64,000 nucleotides of DNA from Halocalculus aciditolerans (GCF_014647475.1 NZ_BMPG01000002.1:496001-560000), one strand, 5' to 3'. Counted from the stretch's first letter, positions 8,014-17,763 are shown. The notes: a model not told the origin generated them from the sequence alone. A program made the numbers and translations.

Positions 8014-9476
8014 GGACGCGGAAGCGCCTCCTGGCGCTCTTCTTCGCGGCGCTCCTCGTCGTTCCGGCGGGCGGCGTCGTCGCCGGCGCGTCCGCGTACG
8101 TCTCGGTCTCCGGCGTCACCGTGACGCCGGAGCAGCCCGCGCCGAACGACCTCGTCACGGTGCGCGCGACCGTCCAGAACCTCGGGTCGAGCAGTAGCCC
8201 GCTCACCGTCGAGAAAGTCGTGCTCGAACGCACGAACGGCATCGACGTGGCGAGCGAGAAGGACCTCGGAACGCTCTCGCCGGGCGCGACTATCGAGGTC
8301 CCGCTCACGACCTCGTTCGGGAACCCGGGGACGAAGCGCCTGCGCGTGAACGTCTACGGCGAGGACGAGAACGGCGAGAACGTCCGCGTCAACTACCCCG
8401 TCGTCGTCCAGGTCACCGACGACGACCCGCAGCTCGACATCACGGCACCGAACGCGGTCGCGAACGCGGACACGACCGCGACCGTCACCGTCTCGAACGG
8501 CCTCCCCGAGGACGTCCGGAACCTCGAAGTGACGCTCGACGCCGGCGGCGTGACGGTCGAGGAACCGCGGAAGGTCCGCGCCGCCCTCGCGTCGGGACAG
8601 ACCACGGACTTCGACTTCACCGTCAACGCCGCCGCGCCCGGCGACCACACGCTGAACGCGACGCTCACCTACACGACGGCGGACGGAACGCGGCGGAGCG
8701 TCGACCGGCAAGCGACCGTCGAGTTCGAGTCGCTCCGCGACGACGTCGTCGTCGCCGCGGACGCGACGAACGCCGGGAAATCAATCGCCGTACACGTCAC
8801 GAACCGCGGGAACGCGCCCGTGACGAACGTCACCGTGTCCGCCCTCGCGCCCGACGCGGCGTTCAGCACCGCGTTCGTCGAGACCGTCGCGCCGCGCTCC
8901 ACGAAGACCGTCGTCGTGAACGCCACGACCATCGAGGGCGACGCGACCGCGACCGTCCGGGCGAGCTACGACATCGGCGAGCGCAGCGCGGCCTCGGAGA
9001 CGACCGCGGACGTGAGCGCGAACCCCGCGACGCTCACTCTCACCGGCCTGAACGTCGAGGAAGAGGACGGGAAGCTCCACGTGACGGGGAGCGCGAGCAA
9101 CCTCGGGCTCGCGGCCGCGAACAGCGTCGTCGTCAGCGTCATCCCCGCGAAGGGCGTCGAGCCCGCCTACCCCGGCCGGGAGTACTTCGTCGGGACCGTG
9201 CCGGCGAGCGACTTCGTCACCTTCGACGTCTACGCGCGCGTCGACGCGAACGCGACGTCGATTCCGCTCCGCGTGACCTACCTCGCGGACGGCCACGAGC
9301 GCACGGAGACCGTCGAAGCACCCATCGAGGGCGCGACGGCGTCGACGCCGCCGGACGAGTCGACCGACAGCGAGGGCGGCGGGTGGCTCGTCCCCGCGCT
9401 CGTCGGCCTCGTGGTCGTGGCGCTCGTCGGCGCGGCCGTCGCTCTCGCGTGGAGGAACAGCCGTGGGAGCGAGTAG
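8010..9476 (+). CDS. CARDB/COG1361-like extracellular protein with C-terminal anchor
   Basis: 488 residues. A Sec signal (LLALFFAALLVVPAGGVVAG) is followed by four or five beta-sandwich repeats of the CARDB/alpha-galactosidase-NEW3 type, marked by recurrent phrases such as VTVRATVQNLGSSS and VTNRGNAPVTNVTVSAL. The tail is a Ser/Gly linker, one helix (LVPALVGLVVVALVGAAVAL) and a short positive cytoplasmic end. It lies between Yip1 and the ABC ATPase, with 4-bp and 14-bp overlaps, so it is very likely the extracytoplasmic partner of this transporter, by analogy with MacA-type adaptors. That role is inferred. Confidence 0.82.
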   Translation: MRTRKRLLALFFAALLVVPAGGVVAGASAYVSVSGVTVTPEQPAPNDLVTVRATVQNLGSSSSPLTVEKVVLERTNGIDVASEKDLGTLSPGATIEVPLTTSFGNPGTKRLRVNVYGEDENGENVRVNYPVVVQVTDDDPQLDITAPNAVANADTTATVTVSNGLPEDVRNLEVTLDAGGVTVEEPRKVRAALASGQTTDFDFTVNAAAPGDHTLNATLTYTTADGTRRSVDRQATVEFESLRDDVVVAADATNAGKSIAVHVTNRGNAPVTNVTVSALAPDAAFSTAFVETVAPRSTKTVVVNATTIEGDATATVRASYDIGERSAASETTADVSANPATLTLTGLNVEEEDGKLHVTGSASNLGLAAANSVVVSVIPAKGVEPAYPGREYFVGTVPASDFVTFDVYARVDANATSIPLRVTYLADGHERTETVEAPIEGATASTPPDESTDSEGGGWLVPALVGLVVVALVGAAVALAWRNSRGSE

Positions 9477-10137
9477 CCCGCCCGTCCTCGAGACGCGCGA
9501 CCTCGGTCGGCGCTACGAGAGCCGCGGCGAGACCGTGGACGCGCTGAAGGGCATCGACTTCCGAATCGAGCGCGGCGAGTTCGTCTCCATCATCGGCCCC
9601 TCGGGGTCGGGGAAGTCGACGTTCCTCAACATGCTCGGCCTCCTCGACGAGCCGACCTCGGGGGAGGTCCTCCTGAACGGGGAGGACGTCAGTCACCTCA
9701 CGGACCGCGAGCAGACGACCGTGCGAAAGCGCACCATCGGGTTCGTCTTCCAGCAGTTCTACCTCATCGGGACGCTCACCGCGCAGGAGAACGTCGAAGT
9801 CCCCCGGCTCTTCGACGACGACCCACAGACGGCAGAGCGCGCCGCCGACCTCCTCGGGCGCGTCGGCCTCGCGAACCGCCGCACGCACCTGCCGAGCGAG
9901 CTCTCCGGCGGCCAGAAACAGCGCGTCGCCATCGCGCGCTCCCTCATCAACAACCCGGGCGTCGTCCTCGCCGACGAGCCGACGGGGAACCTCGACCGGA
10001 AGACGGGCGAGACCATCCTCGAAGAGTTCACGCGCGTCACCGAGGAAGGCGTCGCCGTCATCGCCGTCACGCACGACGAGAAAGTGAACGATTACGTCGA
10101 CCGCACGGTCGAAATCGTCGACGGGGAGCTCGCCTGA
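9463..10137 (+). CDS. ABC transporter ATP-binding protein, MacB/LolD type
   Basis: 224-residue ATPase that starts at GTG 9463, inside the end of the preceding gene. Walker A GPSGSGKST is at residues 45-53, the signature LSGGQ at 147-151 and Walker B VVLADEPTGNLD at about 167-178. The phrase LDEPTSGEVLLNGEDVSHL and the short length fit the LolD/MacB/FtsE clade that pairs with FtsX-fold permeases. It abuts the permease gene with no gap. Confidence 0.93.
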   Translation: MGASSPPVLETRDLGRRYESRGETVDALKGIDFRIERGEFVSIIGPSGSGKSTFLNMLGLLDEPTSGEVLLNGEDVSHLTDREQTTVRKRTIGFVFQQFYLIGTLTAQENVEVPRLFDDDPQTAERAADLLGRVGLANRRTHLPSELSGGQKQRVAIARSLINNPGVVLADEPTGNLDRKTGETILEEFTRVTEEGVAVIAVTHDEKVNDYVDRTVEIVDGELA

Positions 10138-11268
10138 ATGTCGAAGACCCGCTTCCCAGCGCTCCTCATGGCGCGCCGGAACATCCGCCGTACGCCCCTC
10201 CGCTCCGCGCTCGCGGTCCTGGGAATCGTCATCGGGGTCGTCGCCATCGCCAGCCTCGGCGTCTTCGGCGCGACCCTCCAGTACTCCGCGACGAACACGC
10301 TCGGCGACTTCGGGAGCGACATCCTCGTCCAACCGAATCAAGCCGAAGGCTTCACCTCCATCAGCGACCGGGACGTCCGCCGGATGGAGCGCGTCGTCAC
10401 CGACGGCGCGGTCGTCCCGCTCCGCCAGGACCAAGCCGTCGTCTCCTACGGCCGCGAGCGGACGGTCGTCACCGTCTACGGGATGAACAACCCGAGCGCC
10501 GCCTTCGCCGCCGAATCCGGGCGGATACCGGATCGGTTCAGGGGCGGCGCGCTCGTCGGCACGAACGCCGCCGAGAACCTCGGCCTCCGCGTCGGCAACA
10601 CCCTCAACGTCGGCAACCGCTCCTACCGCGTGAACGCCATCCTCGAATCCGGCAGCGGCCTCTCCGTCATCAGCCCCGGGAACGCCGTCATCCTCCCGGT
10701 CGGCGAGGTCGACGGCCGCGGCTACGACCAAGTCCTCGTCACCGCGTCCTCCGGCCAGCAGGCCAACGAATCCGCCATGGCGGTCAAAGACGCCGTCAAC
10801 GGCCGCGAGGAGAAGATCACCGTCTTCGAGTTCGGCTCCATCACCGAGCAGATCGGCTCCTTCTTCGGCATCCTCAACGCCTTCCTGCTCGGAATCGGCT
10901 CGATCAGCCTCGTCGTCGCCGGCGTCAGCATCCTCAACGTCATGCTCATGAGCACCGTAGAGCGCCGCGAGGAGATCGGCGTGCTCAGAGCCGTCGGCTA
11001 CCAGAAACGCGACGTCCTCAAGATCATCCTGGCGGAGGCCGCGCTCCTCGGCGTCGCCGGCGGCCTCGGCGGCGTCGTCCTCTCCGTCGGCGCGGGCCTC
11101 GCCATCAACCAGTTCGCCCTCGGCGACCCCCTCTACACGTTCGCCCCCGCGAACCTCGCCTACTTCGCCCTCGCCTTCGCCTTCGGCTTCGGCACCGCGG
11201 TCGCATCCGGCTTCTACCCCGCGTGGAAGGCCGCGAACCTCAACCCCGTCGAAGCCCTCCGCCGGTAG
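10138..11268 (+). CDS. ABC transporter permease, FtsX/MacB type
   Basis: 376-residue permease with one N-terminal helix (LAVLGIVIGVVAIASLGVFG), a large extracellular MacB-like periplasmic-core domain and three C-terminal helices of the FtsX domain ending PAWKAANLNPVEALRR. RRNIRRTPLRSALAVLGIVIG is the characteristic start of this family. It is the last gene of the operon. Together with the ATPase it should form a type VII ABC (mechanotransmission) complex that acts on an extracytoplasmic substrate, not yet identifiable. Confidence 0.92.
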   Translation: MSKTRFPALLMARRNIRRTPLRSALAVLGIVIGVVAIASLGVFGATLQYSATNTLGDFGSDILVQPNQAEGFTSISDRDVRRMERVVTDGAVVPLRQDQAVVSYGRERTVVTVYGMNNPSAAFAAESGRIPDRFRGGALVGTNAAENLGLRVGNTLNVGNRSYRVNAILESGSGLSVISPGNAVILPVGEVDGRGYDQVLVTASSGQQANESAMAVKDAVNGREEKITVFEFGSITEQIGSFFGILNAFLLGIGSISLVVAGVSILNVMLMSTVERREEIGVLRAVGYQKRDVLKIILAEAALLGVAGGLGGVVLSVGAGLAINQFALGDPLYTFAPANLAYFALAFAFGFGTAVASGFYPAWKAANLNPVEALRR

Positions 11269-11272
11269 CCCC

Positions 11273-11689
11273 TCAGGGCTCCCCGCGGAGGTAGTCGTCC
11301 CGCGTCCGCATATCCGCGTAGAGGTCTGCGAGCACGTGCGCGTAGAGCGTCACCGCCGTCGCCACCGCCCAGTACGCGTCCACCGCCCAGCAGAGGGCGA
11401 CGAGGACGCCGCCGAGCAGGTGGTGACTGAGCAGTCGCTGGTCGCGCCAGAGGTCGCCGCGGCCGAAGATGGACGCCGGATCCCGGACGATCAGCGTGGG
11501 GTCGCGGAGCACCCGCCGCGCGTTCCGCCAGTCACCCCGGTTCAGCCGCGCGACGAGGAAGTGGTCGACGTCGATTCCCACGCCGAGCGCGACCGCCCAC
11601 GCCCAGACGAACAGCGGGTGCGCCGGCGCGGCGACCGCCAGCGGCACACCCACCGCCGCGGAGACGACCGCGTGGTCTCGCGAGTACAC
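11273..11689 (-). CDS. Membrane-bound hydrolase-like protein (YdjM/DUF457-like)
   Basis: About 138 residues from GTG 11689; a TTG at 11716 would lengthen it. Helices are interrupted by conserved-looking His/Asp motifs: DVDHFLVARL, LLSHHLLGG and YAHVLADLYAD. That pattern of His/Asp near membrane segments recalls the LexA-regulated YdjM/DUF457 metal-dependent hydrolase-like proteins. It is convergent with the ABC permease, the two stops being four bases apart. Function and family are tentative. Confidence 0.6.
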   Translation of the reverse strand: MYSRDHAVVSAAVGVPLAVAAPAHPLFVWAWAVALGVGIDVDHFLVARLNRGDWRNARRVLRDPTLIVRDPASIFGRGDLWRDQRLLSHHLLGGVLVALCWAVDAYWAVATAVTLYAHVLADLYADMRTRDDYLRGEP

Positions 11690-11832
11690 CCCGACATCTC
11701 GCCCGCACGCCCCCAAATAGGTTCACGTCCGCTCGGGACACTCAACCGGAACACCACGCCAATCGCGCTCGGCGTCGAGCGGAAAGTGAACGGAGCGGAG
11801 CGATGGCCGTCGAATCACGACGGGTCGCGGGG

Positions 11833-12414
11833 TCAGTCGCGGCCGAGCGCGTAGAACTCGTCGTTCGGTCGCATTCCGGCGACGGTCGCCATGCGGTTGG
11901 AGAGGTTGAAGAAGGCGCAGACGGCGGCGACGTCCCAGATTTCTTCGTCGCTCAGTCCGGCTTCGCGGAGGGCCTGGCGGTCGGCGTCGTCGATTCGCTC
12001 GACGTCGTTCGTGAGTTTGACGGCGAACGCGACCATCGCCTCCTCGCGCTCGCTGAGGTCGGCGCTCCGGTAGTTGGTGGCGAGCTGGTCGGCGAGCTGC
12101 GGGTCGTCGGCGTAGACGCGGAGGAGCGCGCCGTGGGCGACGACGCAGTAGAGGCAGTCGTTCGCCCCCGAAGTCGCGACGATGATCATCTCGACTTCCG
12201 CGCGCGTGAGGTCGGTGTCCTCGCAGAGGGCGTCGTAGTAGGCGAAGAAGGGGCGGAAGTGACTCGGCTTGTAGGCGAAGGCGTCGAAGACGTTCGGCGT
12301 GAAGCCCGCGCGCTCGGTCTCCTCGGCGATGCGCTCGCGGAGGTCGTCGGGGAGGTCGTCGCGGTCAGGTACGGGAAACGCGGTCATCGCGGGGTCTTCG
12401 TCGGCGTCGCTCAT
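11833..12414 (-). CDS. AhpD-like peroxidase-related protein (carboxymuconolactone decarboxylase fold)
   Basis: 193 residues starting at MSDADEDPAM. The motif DCLYCVVAHGALLR contains the CxxC and downstream His of the AhpD/CMD fold, and the LTNDVERIDDADRQAL and LSDEEIWDVAAVCAFFNLSNR segments match the uncharacterized peroxidase-related subfamily. It probably acts in thiol-dependent peroxide removal in the cytoplasm. A much longer open frame runs through it, but the rest lacks coding character. It is divergent from the peptidase gene. Confidence 0.85.
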   Translation of the reverse strand: MSDADEDPAMTAFPVPDRDDLPDDLRERIAEETERAGFTPNVFDAFAYKPSHFRPFFAYYDALCEDTDLTRAEVEMIIVATSGANDCLYCVVAHGALLRVYADDPQLADQLATNYRSADLSEREEAMVAFAVKLTNDVERIDDADRQALREAGLSDEEIWDVAAVCAFFNLSNRMATVAGMRPNDEFYALGRD

Positions 12415-12507
12415 ACTCGGTGGCGCGCGCGGCACGGTGAAAGGCGTTGTGCCGGTCGGGGGTTCCGCCAGCCAAACCTCCTTGTCGGCGGCGGATGAGG
12501 TGCGTGC

Positions 12508-14520
12508 ATGGACCTCTCGAACTACTACGACCTCCGAACGCTGTCGGGTCTCGCGGTGTCGCCGGACGGCGAGCGGGTGGCGTTCACGACGACGGAGTAC
12601 GACGAAGTCGAGGACGAGCGGGTGTCGGGGCTGTTCGTCGCGCCGGCGGACGGGAGCGGGGAGCCGCATCGGCTGACGCGCGCGTCCGGCGCGGGGTCGC
12701 CGGCGTGGAGCCCGGACGGCGAGCGGCTGGCGTTCACGGCGACGCGCGACCGAGACACCGGCATCCGCATCGAGCGCGACGGAGACGAGGAGGAGGGCGA
12801 GAACGGGGACGACGAGCCGTCGTCGCAGGTGTGGGTGTTCGACCTCGCGCGCGGCGGGGACGCGCGGCAGGTGACGGAGCGCGACCGCGGCGTCGCCGAG
12901 TTCGACTGGAGTCCGGACGGCGAGCGCCTCGTCGTCGCGGCGCGCGACCCGACCGAGGACCAAGAAGCGTATCTCGACGGCGTCGAGGACGGCGAGCCCA
13001 TCGAGGTGGAGCGCCTCCAGCACAAGCAGGACGGGATGGGGTGGCTGGACGACGTGCGGACCTATCTCTTCGTGGTCGACGTCGAGACGCGCGAGGAGAC
13101 GCGGCTGGACGAGGCGTACGGGACGGCGGCGGGGACGGACGGCACGTCGCTCAGCCCGGCGTGGGGCGAGTCGGGTATCGCCTTTCTCTCGAAGCGCGAG
13201 CGCCGCCCCGACGACCAGAAGGCCGTCGGCCTCTACACGATTCAGCCGGACGGAACGGGGCTCGACCGCGTCACCGGGGACGAGGTGTCGGCGAGCGCGC
13301 CGGCGTGGGGGCCGGACGGCGCGCGCCTCGCGTTCGTCGGCGGGAACCCCACGGACTGGTACGAACCGCCCGAAGTCTACGTCACTGGGGAGCGCGGGTA
13401 CGCGAGCGTCTCCGGCGGTCTCGACCGGCCGGTGGCGCGGTACGCCGGGCTCTCTTGGGTAGATGACGAAACGCTCCTCACCGCGTTCGGCGACGAGGGG
13501 CGGACGCGGCTCGCGCTCCTCGACGCCGACGGCGAAGACGAGCCGAGCTGGACGTTCGGCGCGCAGGGCGACTTCGAGAGCGTCCGCCACCTCGGCACGG
13601 GCGGGAAAACGGTCGCGCTCTCCGTCACGGACCCGAGCGCGGGCCACGACGCCTACGCGCTCTCTGCGTCCGCACTCGACGACGGCGAGCCGGAGCGGCT
13701 CACGCATCTGAATCGGCCGCTCACGCGGGAGACGCCGACGCCGACCTGCGAGGACGTCCGCTGGGAGAACGAGGACGGCGACGAACTCCACGGCTACCTC
13801 TACCTCCCGCGAGACTACGACGGCGACGAGGAACTCCCGCTCGTCACGTCGATTCACGGCGGCCCCATCGCGTACGACGACCCGGCGTTCAGCTTCGACA
13901 CGCTCCACTGGACGACGCAGGGGTACGCGGTCTTCCGGCCGAACTACCGGGGGAGCTCCTCCTACGGCTACGAGTTCTCCGCGGCCATCGCGGGCGAGTG
14001 GGGGCCGAAGGAGACGCACGACGTCATCGCGGGCGTCGAGCGCCTCGTCGAGTCGGGCGTCGCCGACGCCGACCGCCTCTTCGCCACCGGCTTCTCCTAC
14101 GGCGGCATCACGACCGGCTACCTCGTCGCCGAAACCGACATGTTCGCGGCGGGCGCGGCCGAACACGGCCTCTACGACTACCGCTCGGCGTTCGGCACGG
14201 ACGACTGTCAGAACTGGTGGGAGGCCGACTTCGGCCTGCCGTGGGACGAAGAAGAACAGTACGACGCGTCGTCGAGCATCCGCGACGTCGACCAGATGGA
14301 GACGCCGCTCCTCATCACGGCAGGGGAGAGCGACTGGCGGTGTCCGCCGACGCAGTCCGAACAGCTCTACGTCTCCTTGAAGAAACGCGACGTGCCCGCG
14401 AAGCTCGTCGTCTACCAGGACGAACATCACGCCATCGGGAGCCCGGACCGCGCCATCCACAGGTTGGAGGCAATCGACGCGTGGTTCGACGAATACGACC
14501 CGGAGGCGTCGGCAGAATAG
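12508..14520 (+). CDS. S9 family serine peptidase (acylaminoacyl-peptidase-like)
   Basis: 670 residues. The N-terminal half is a beta-propeller with repeated SPDGER blades (for example AWSPDGERLAFTATRD). The C-terminal half is an alpha/beta-hydrolase with nucleophile motif GFSYGG (S530), Asp in ESDWRCPP (D609) and His in EHHAI (H640 or H641). It should release N-terminal residues or acylated residues from short peptides in the cytoplasm, since no signal peptide is present. Start ATG 12508 follows a 93-bp divergent spacer. Confidence 0.9.
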   Translation: MDLSNYYDLRTLSGLAVSPDGERVAFTTTEYDEVEDERVSGLFVAPADGSGEPHRLTRASGAGSPAWSPDGERLAFTATRDRDTGIRIERDGDEEEGENGDDEPSSQVWVFDLARGGDARQVTERDRGVAEFDWSPDGERLVVAARDPTEDQEAYLDGVEDGEPIEVERLQHKQDGMGWLDDVRTYLFVVDVETREETRLDEAYGTAAGTDGTSLSPAWGESGIAFLSKRERRPDDQKAVGLYTIQPDGTGLDRVTGDEVSASAPAWGPDGARLAFVGGNPTDWYEPPEVYVTGERGYASVSGGLDRPVARYAGLSWVDDETLLTAFGDEGRTRLALLDADGEDEPSWTFGAQGDFESVRHLGTGGKTVALSVTDPSAGHDAYALSASALDDGEPERLTHLNRPLTRETPTPTCEDVRWENEDGDELHGYLYLPRDYDGDEELPLVTSIHGGPIAYDDPAFSFDTLHWTTQGYAVFRPNYRGSSSYGYEFSAAIAGEWGPKETHDVIAGVERLVESGVADADRLFATGFSYGGITTGYLVAETDMFAAGAAEHGLYDYRSAFGTDDCQNWWEADFGLPWDEEEQYDASSSIRDVDQMETPLLITAGESDWRCPPTQSEQLYVSLKKRDVPAKLVVYQDEHHAIGSPDRAIHRLEAIDAWFDEYDPEASAE

Positions 14521-14566
14521 GGGAGACATAGGAACGGCCTTCCGGCCGGCGGTCCGTTATGCCTCT

Positions 14567-15238
14567 ATGTGTGGCCGGTACGCGCTGTATCACGACGCGG
14601 AGACGCTGAACGAGCGGTTCGGAGTGTCGAACGCGGGCGACTTCGACGCGACGTACAACGCCGCGCCGTCGGAGACGCTCCCGGTGAAGACGAACGAGCA
14701 CTCAGACGCGTTTTCGGGGTTCCAGTGGGGGCTCGTGCCGCCGTGGGCGGACGACGACACGAACCCGCCGATCAACGCGCGAGCGGAGACCATCGCGGAG
14801 AAGCCGACGTTCGAAGAATCGTATCGCGAGAGGCGGTGTATCGTGCCCGTCTCCGGGTTCTACGAGTGGGCGGACGGCACGCCGTACTACCTCGAACGCG
14901 CGGACGGCGAGCCGCTGGGGCTCGCGGGCGTCTGGGCGACGTGGACGCCGGAGACGAAACAGACGGGGCTCGGGGAGTTCGGCTCGGGCGGGCCCTCCGG
15001 TGAGGCGGAACCCCGGCACTCGTTCGCGGTGGTGACGACGGAGCCGGCGGGCGTCGTCGCGGACCTCCACCACCGGCAGGCCGTCGTCGTCGAGCCGGAG
15101 AACGAGGACGCGTGGCTGCACGGCGACGACCCGCGGGAGCTGTTCGAGCCGTCCGACCCCGGCCTCGTTGCGCGCGAGGTCTCCACGGCCGTGAACGACC
15201 CGACGACGGACCACCCGGGGCTCGTCGAGGGCGTTTAG
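14567..15238 (+). CDS. SOS response-associated peptidase / abasic-site crosslinking protein (SRAP, YedK/HMCES)
   Basis: 223 residues beginning MCGRYALY, where Cys2 becomes the N-terminus after Met removal and forms a thiazolidine link with abasic sites in single-stranded DNA. NARAET, VSGFYEW and the His in the PRHSFAVVTT region match the other conserved SRAP residues. It shields abasic DNA during replication. An Asp/Gly-rich insertion (GLGEFGSGGPSGEAE) sits in a loop between beta-strands. Its stop overlaps the convergent aspartoacylase-like gene by four bases. Confidence 0.92.
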   Translation: MCGRYALYHDAETLNERFGVSNAGDFDATYNAAPSETLPVKTNEHSDAFSGFQWGLVPPWADDDTNPPINARAETIAEKPTFEESYRERRCIVPVSGFYEWADGTPYYLERADGEPLGLAGVWATWTPETKQTGLGEFGSGGPSGEAEPRHSFAVVTTEPAGVVADLHHRQAVVVEPENEDAWLHGDDPRELFEPSDPGLVAREVSTAVNDPTTDHPGLVEGV

Positions 15239-16245
15239 TCGCTCCCGCCGCCGTCCTGGATGCTCTCGGCGATGTCGTCGTCGACGCCGATGAGGTGGCA
15301 GACGGGGTGGCCGGGCTGGGCGACGGGGTTCTGGAGGAGGCCGGCGACGATGCCCTGGAAGGGCGCGACGACGTCTTCTTCCTTCGAGGCGAAGTGGTCG
15401 GTGACAGTACAGATGGTTTCGCCGGCGGCGACGACGTCGCCGGTGTCGACGGCGAGGTCGACGAGGCCGCCGGCGTTCGAGCGCACCCACGTCTTCTCGC
15501 GGTTCGCGTCGACGACGCGCGTCCACGTCGGCTCGACGCGCTCGCCGTCGTACATCCCGAGGTCGGTGAGGACGGATTCGATGCCGGCGAGCGCGCGCGA
15601 CACGTAGCGGTCTTCGAAGCGGTGGGCTTCCCCCATCTCGACGGTGAGCGTCGGGACGCCGCGCGCGGTGCAGGCCGCGCGGATGGAGTGCCCCTCGTCG
15701 CCCGTGCCGACGAGCGTGACGTTCGCGCCGAACGCCTCGTTGAGCCGCGCGACGTCGTCGTTGTCCGTGAGGGAGGCGCGCGTGTGGAACATGGTGGTGC
15801 GGCCGCGCGTCGACGTGTGGAAGTCGAGGCCGTAGTCGCAGTGCGAGAGCACGCCGCGGTAGACGGCGTTCGCGATGCGGCTCGCCGGCTGGCCGGCCTC
15901 CTTCCCGGGGAAGAACCGGTTGAGGTCTTGGTCGTAGAGCGGGAGGTAGCGCTGCTGTGAGCCGTACGCGGGGACGTTCACGACGTGGACGACGACGAGG
16001 ACGCCGTCGAGGTCCGCGGGCGCGAACCGCTCGACGGCTTCGTGGGCGACTTTGACGCCGTTGAGCTCGTCGCCGTGGACGGCGGCGGTGAGGAAGACGA
16101 CGGGGCCGTCGCCGTCGCCGTTCACGACGGTGACGGGAATCTCGATGGGGTCGCCGAGGAAGGACTCGTGCACCGGATAGTACGCGTGGTGGGTCTCGCC
16201 CGCGGGGACGTCCTGCCCGCCCCACTCGAACGTGCCGGAGTTCAT
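15235..16245 (-). CDS. Succinylglutamate desuccinylase/aspartoacylase family protein
   Basis: 336-residue M14-like zinc amidohydrolase. AAVHGDELNG supplies the His and Glu zinc ligands, QDLNRFFPG is the conserved Asn-Arg substrate clamp and DFHTSTRGR has the third zinc ligand. A C-terminal beta domain (VVAGETICTVTDHF) resembles a lipoyl-like or barrel-sandwich extension seen in this family. It should remove an acyl group from an amino acid or amide; the true substrate is not clear. Start ATG 16245. Confidence 0.88.
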   Translation of the reverse strand: MNSGTFEWGGQDVPAGETHHAYYPVHESFLGDPIEIPVTVVNGDGDGPVVFLTAAVHGDELNGVKVAHEAVERFAPADLDGVLVVVHVVNVPAYGSQQRYLPLYDQDLNRFFPGKEAGQPASRIANAVYRGVLSHCDYGLDFHTSTRGRTTMFHTRASLTDNDDVARLNEAFGANVTLVGTGDEGHSIRAACTARGVPTLTVEMGEAHRFEDRYVSRALAGIESVLTDLGMYDGERVEPTWTRVVDANREKTWVRSNAGGLVDLAVDTGDVVAAGETICTVTDHFASKEEDVVAPFQGIVAGLLQNPVAQPGHPVCHLIGVDDDIAESIQDGGGSD

Positions 16246-16335
16246 AGCGGGTGGTCGTCGGGTGACTACTTGGCCGTGTCGCCCGGCCGGTCTCGTCCCG
16301 TAGGTTCAAGCGTCGCGGCGTCGAAGTCGCACGGT

Positions 16336-17592
16336 ATGAGCATCAAGTACGCCGACTTCGTCGACGAGTCCTACGAACCGACCGCCGAGGACCTCGTCTG
16401 CACGTTCCGCCTCGTCCCCGGCGAGGGCCTCACGTTGGCGGAGGCCGCGGGCCGCGTCGCCTCCGAGTCCTCGAACGGGACGTGGGCGGCGCTCGACGCC
16501 CCCGAACGCGTCCGCGAACTCTCCGCGATTGCCTTCGACCTGGCGGGCGACGCCGACGGCGGGGAGGTTCAGGTGGCGTACCCGGACGCGCTCTTCGACC
16601 CGGGCAATATGCCGCAGATTCTCTCCTGTATCGCGGGGAACATCCTCGGGATGAAGGCCGTCGACACGATTCGCCTGCTGGACTGCGAGTGGCCGGCGTC
16701 GCTCGCGACGTCCTTCCTCGGCCCGCAGTACGGCCCCGACGTGAAGACGGAGATTCTGGACGCGGAGGGTCGGCCGCCGACGGCGACGGTGCCGAAGCCG
16801 AAAGTCGGATTGAACACGGAGGAGCACGCCGACGTGGGCTACGAGGCGTGGATGGGCGGCGTCGACCTCCTGAAGGACGACGAGAACCTCACGGACCAGT
16901 CGTTCAACCGCTTCGACGCGCGCCTGAAGCGGTCGCTCGAACGCCGCGACGAAGCACAGGAAGCGACGGGCGAAGCGAAGGACTACCTCGTGAACATCAC
17001 GGACGAGACGAACGTCATGCTGGAGCGCGTCGACGAGGTCGCCGCGCAGGGCGGCGGGTTCGTCATGGTCGACGTCGTCACGGCGGGCTGGTCGGCCGTG
17101 CAGTCGGTGCGCGAACGCTGCGAGGAGCAGGGCCTGGCGATTCACGCGCACCGCGCGATGCACGCGGCGTTCGACCGCCTCCCCGAGCACGGCGTGTCGA
17201 TGCGCGTCCTCGCGCAGGTCGCGCGCATCGTCGGCGTCGACCACATCCACACCGGAACCGCCGGGTTCGGGAAGCTGGAGAACGAGGATACCGTGGGGAT
17301 TAACGCGTGGCTCGCGAGCGACTTCCACGGCGTCTCGCCTGTTCTTCCGGTTGCGTCCGGCGGCCTCCACCCCGGCATCGTCGAACCGCTCCTCGACACC
17401 ACGGGCACGGACGTGATGGTGCAGGCCGGCGGCGGCATCCACGGCCACCCCGACGGCACGCGCGCCGGCGCGAAGGCGTTCCGCCAGTCGATTGACGCGT
17501 ACGTCGCGGGCGTGCCCGTCGGCGAGTACGCGGACGACCACCCTGAGCTCGCCGCGGCGCTCGCCGAGTGGGGGACGGAATCACCGCGCTAA
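16336..17592 (+). CDS. rbcL: Ribulose-bisphosphate carboxylase, archaeal Form III
   Basis: 418 residues, normal for Form III RuBisCO. Catalytic KPKVGL is at K154/K156, the carbamylated lysine and metal ligands are in GGVDLLKDDE (K180, D182, E183), and HAHRAMH, HTGTAGFGK and VASGGLHPG supply the substrate contacts. In archaea this enzyme works with AMP phosphorylase and ribose-1,5-bisphosphate isomerase in nucleoside salvage rather than in a Calvin cycle. Neither partner is in the window, so the gene is alone here. I set the start at ATG 16336 (MSIKYADFV), since the upstream extension lacks family similarity. Confidence 0.94.
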   Translation: MSIKYADFVDESYEPTAEDLVCTFRLVPGEGLTLAEAAGRVASESSNGTWAALDAPERVRELSAIAFDLAGDADGGEVQVAYPDALFDPGNMPQILSCIAGNILGMKAVDTIRLLDCEWPASLATSFLGPQYGPDVKTEILDAEGRPPTATVPKPKVGLNTEEHADVGYEAWMGGVDLLKDDENLTDQSFNRFDARLKRSLERRDEAQEATGEAKDYLVNITDETNVMLERVDEVAAQGGGFVMVDVVTAGWSAVQSVRERCEEQGLAIHAHRAMHAAFDRLPEHGVSMRVLAQVARIVGVDHIHTGTAGFGKLENEDTVGINAWLASDFHGVSPVLPVASGGLHPGIVEPLLDTTGTDVMVQAGGGIHGHPDGTRAGAKAFRQSIDAYVAGVPVGEYADDHPELAAALAEWGTESPR

Positions 17593-17763
17593 GAAGAACC
17601 AACGAAGACGGGCGTCCGGTGATCGCTGACGAGGCGGCCGGAACGCCCACAGAGGCACAGCCGGTGGCGAACCACCAGCGTGTGTGGGTAGGGAACTCAC
17701 ACTCATTAATCCACCCACCGGCGGATGACGCAACCCACGGTACTAGGGCATGGAATTTTCGGT

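Noticed and set aside
12508-14529. Long minus-strand open frame covering the S9 peptidase
   Set aside because: It runs antisense to the whole peptidase gene, whose motifs are clear. Only its last 193 codons (11833-12414) make a real protein.
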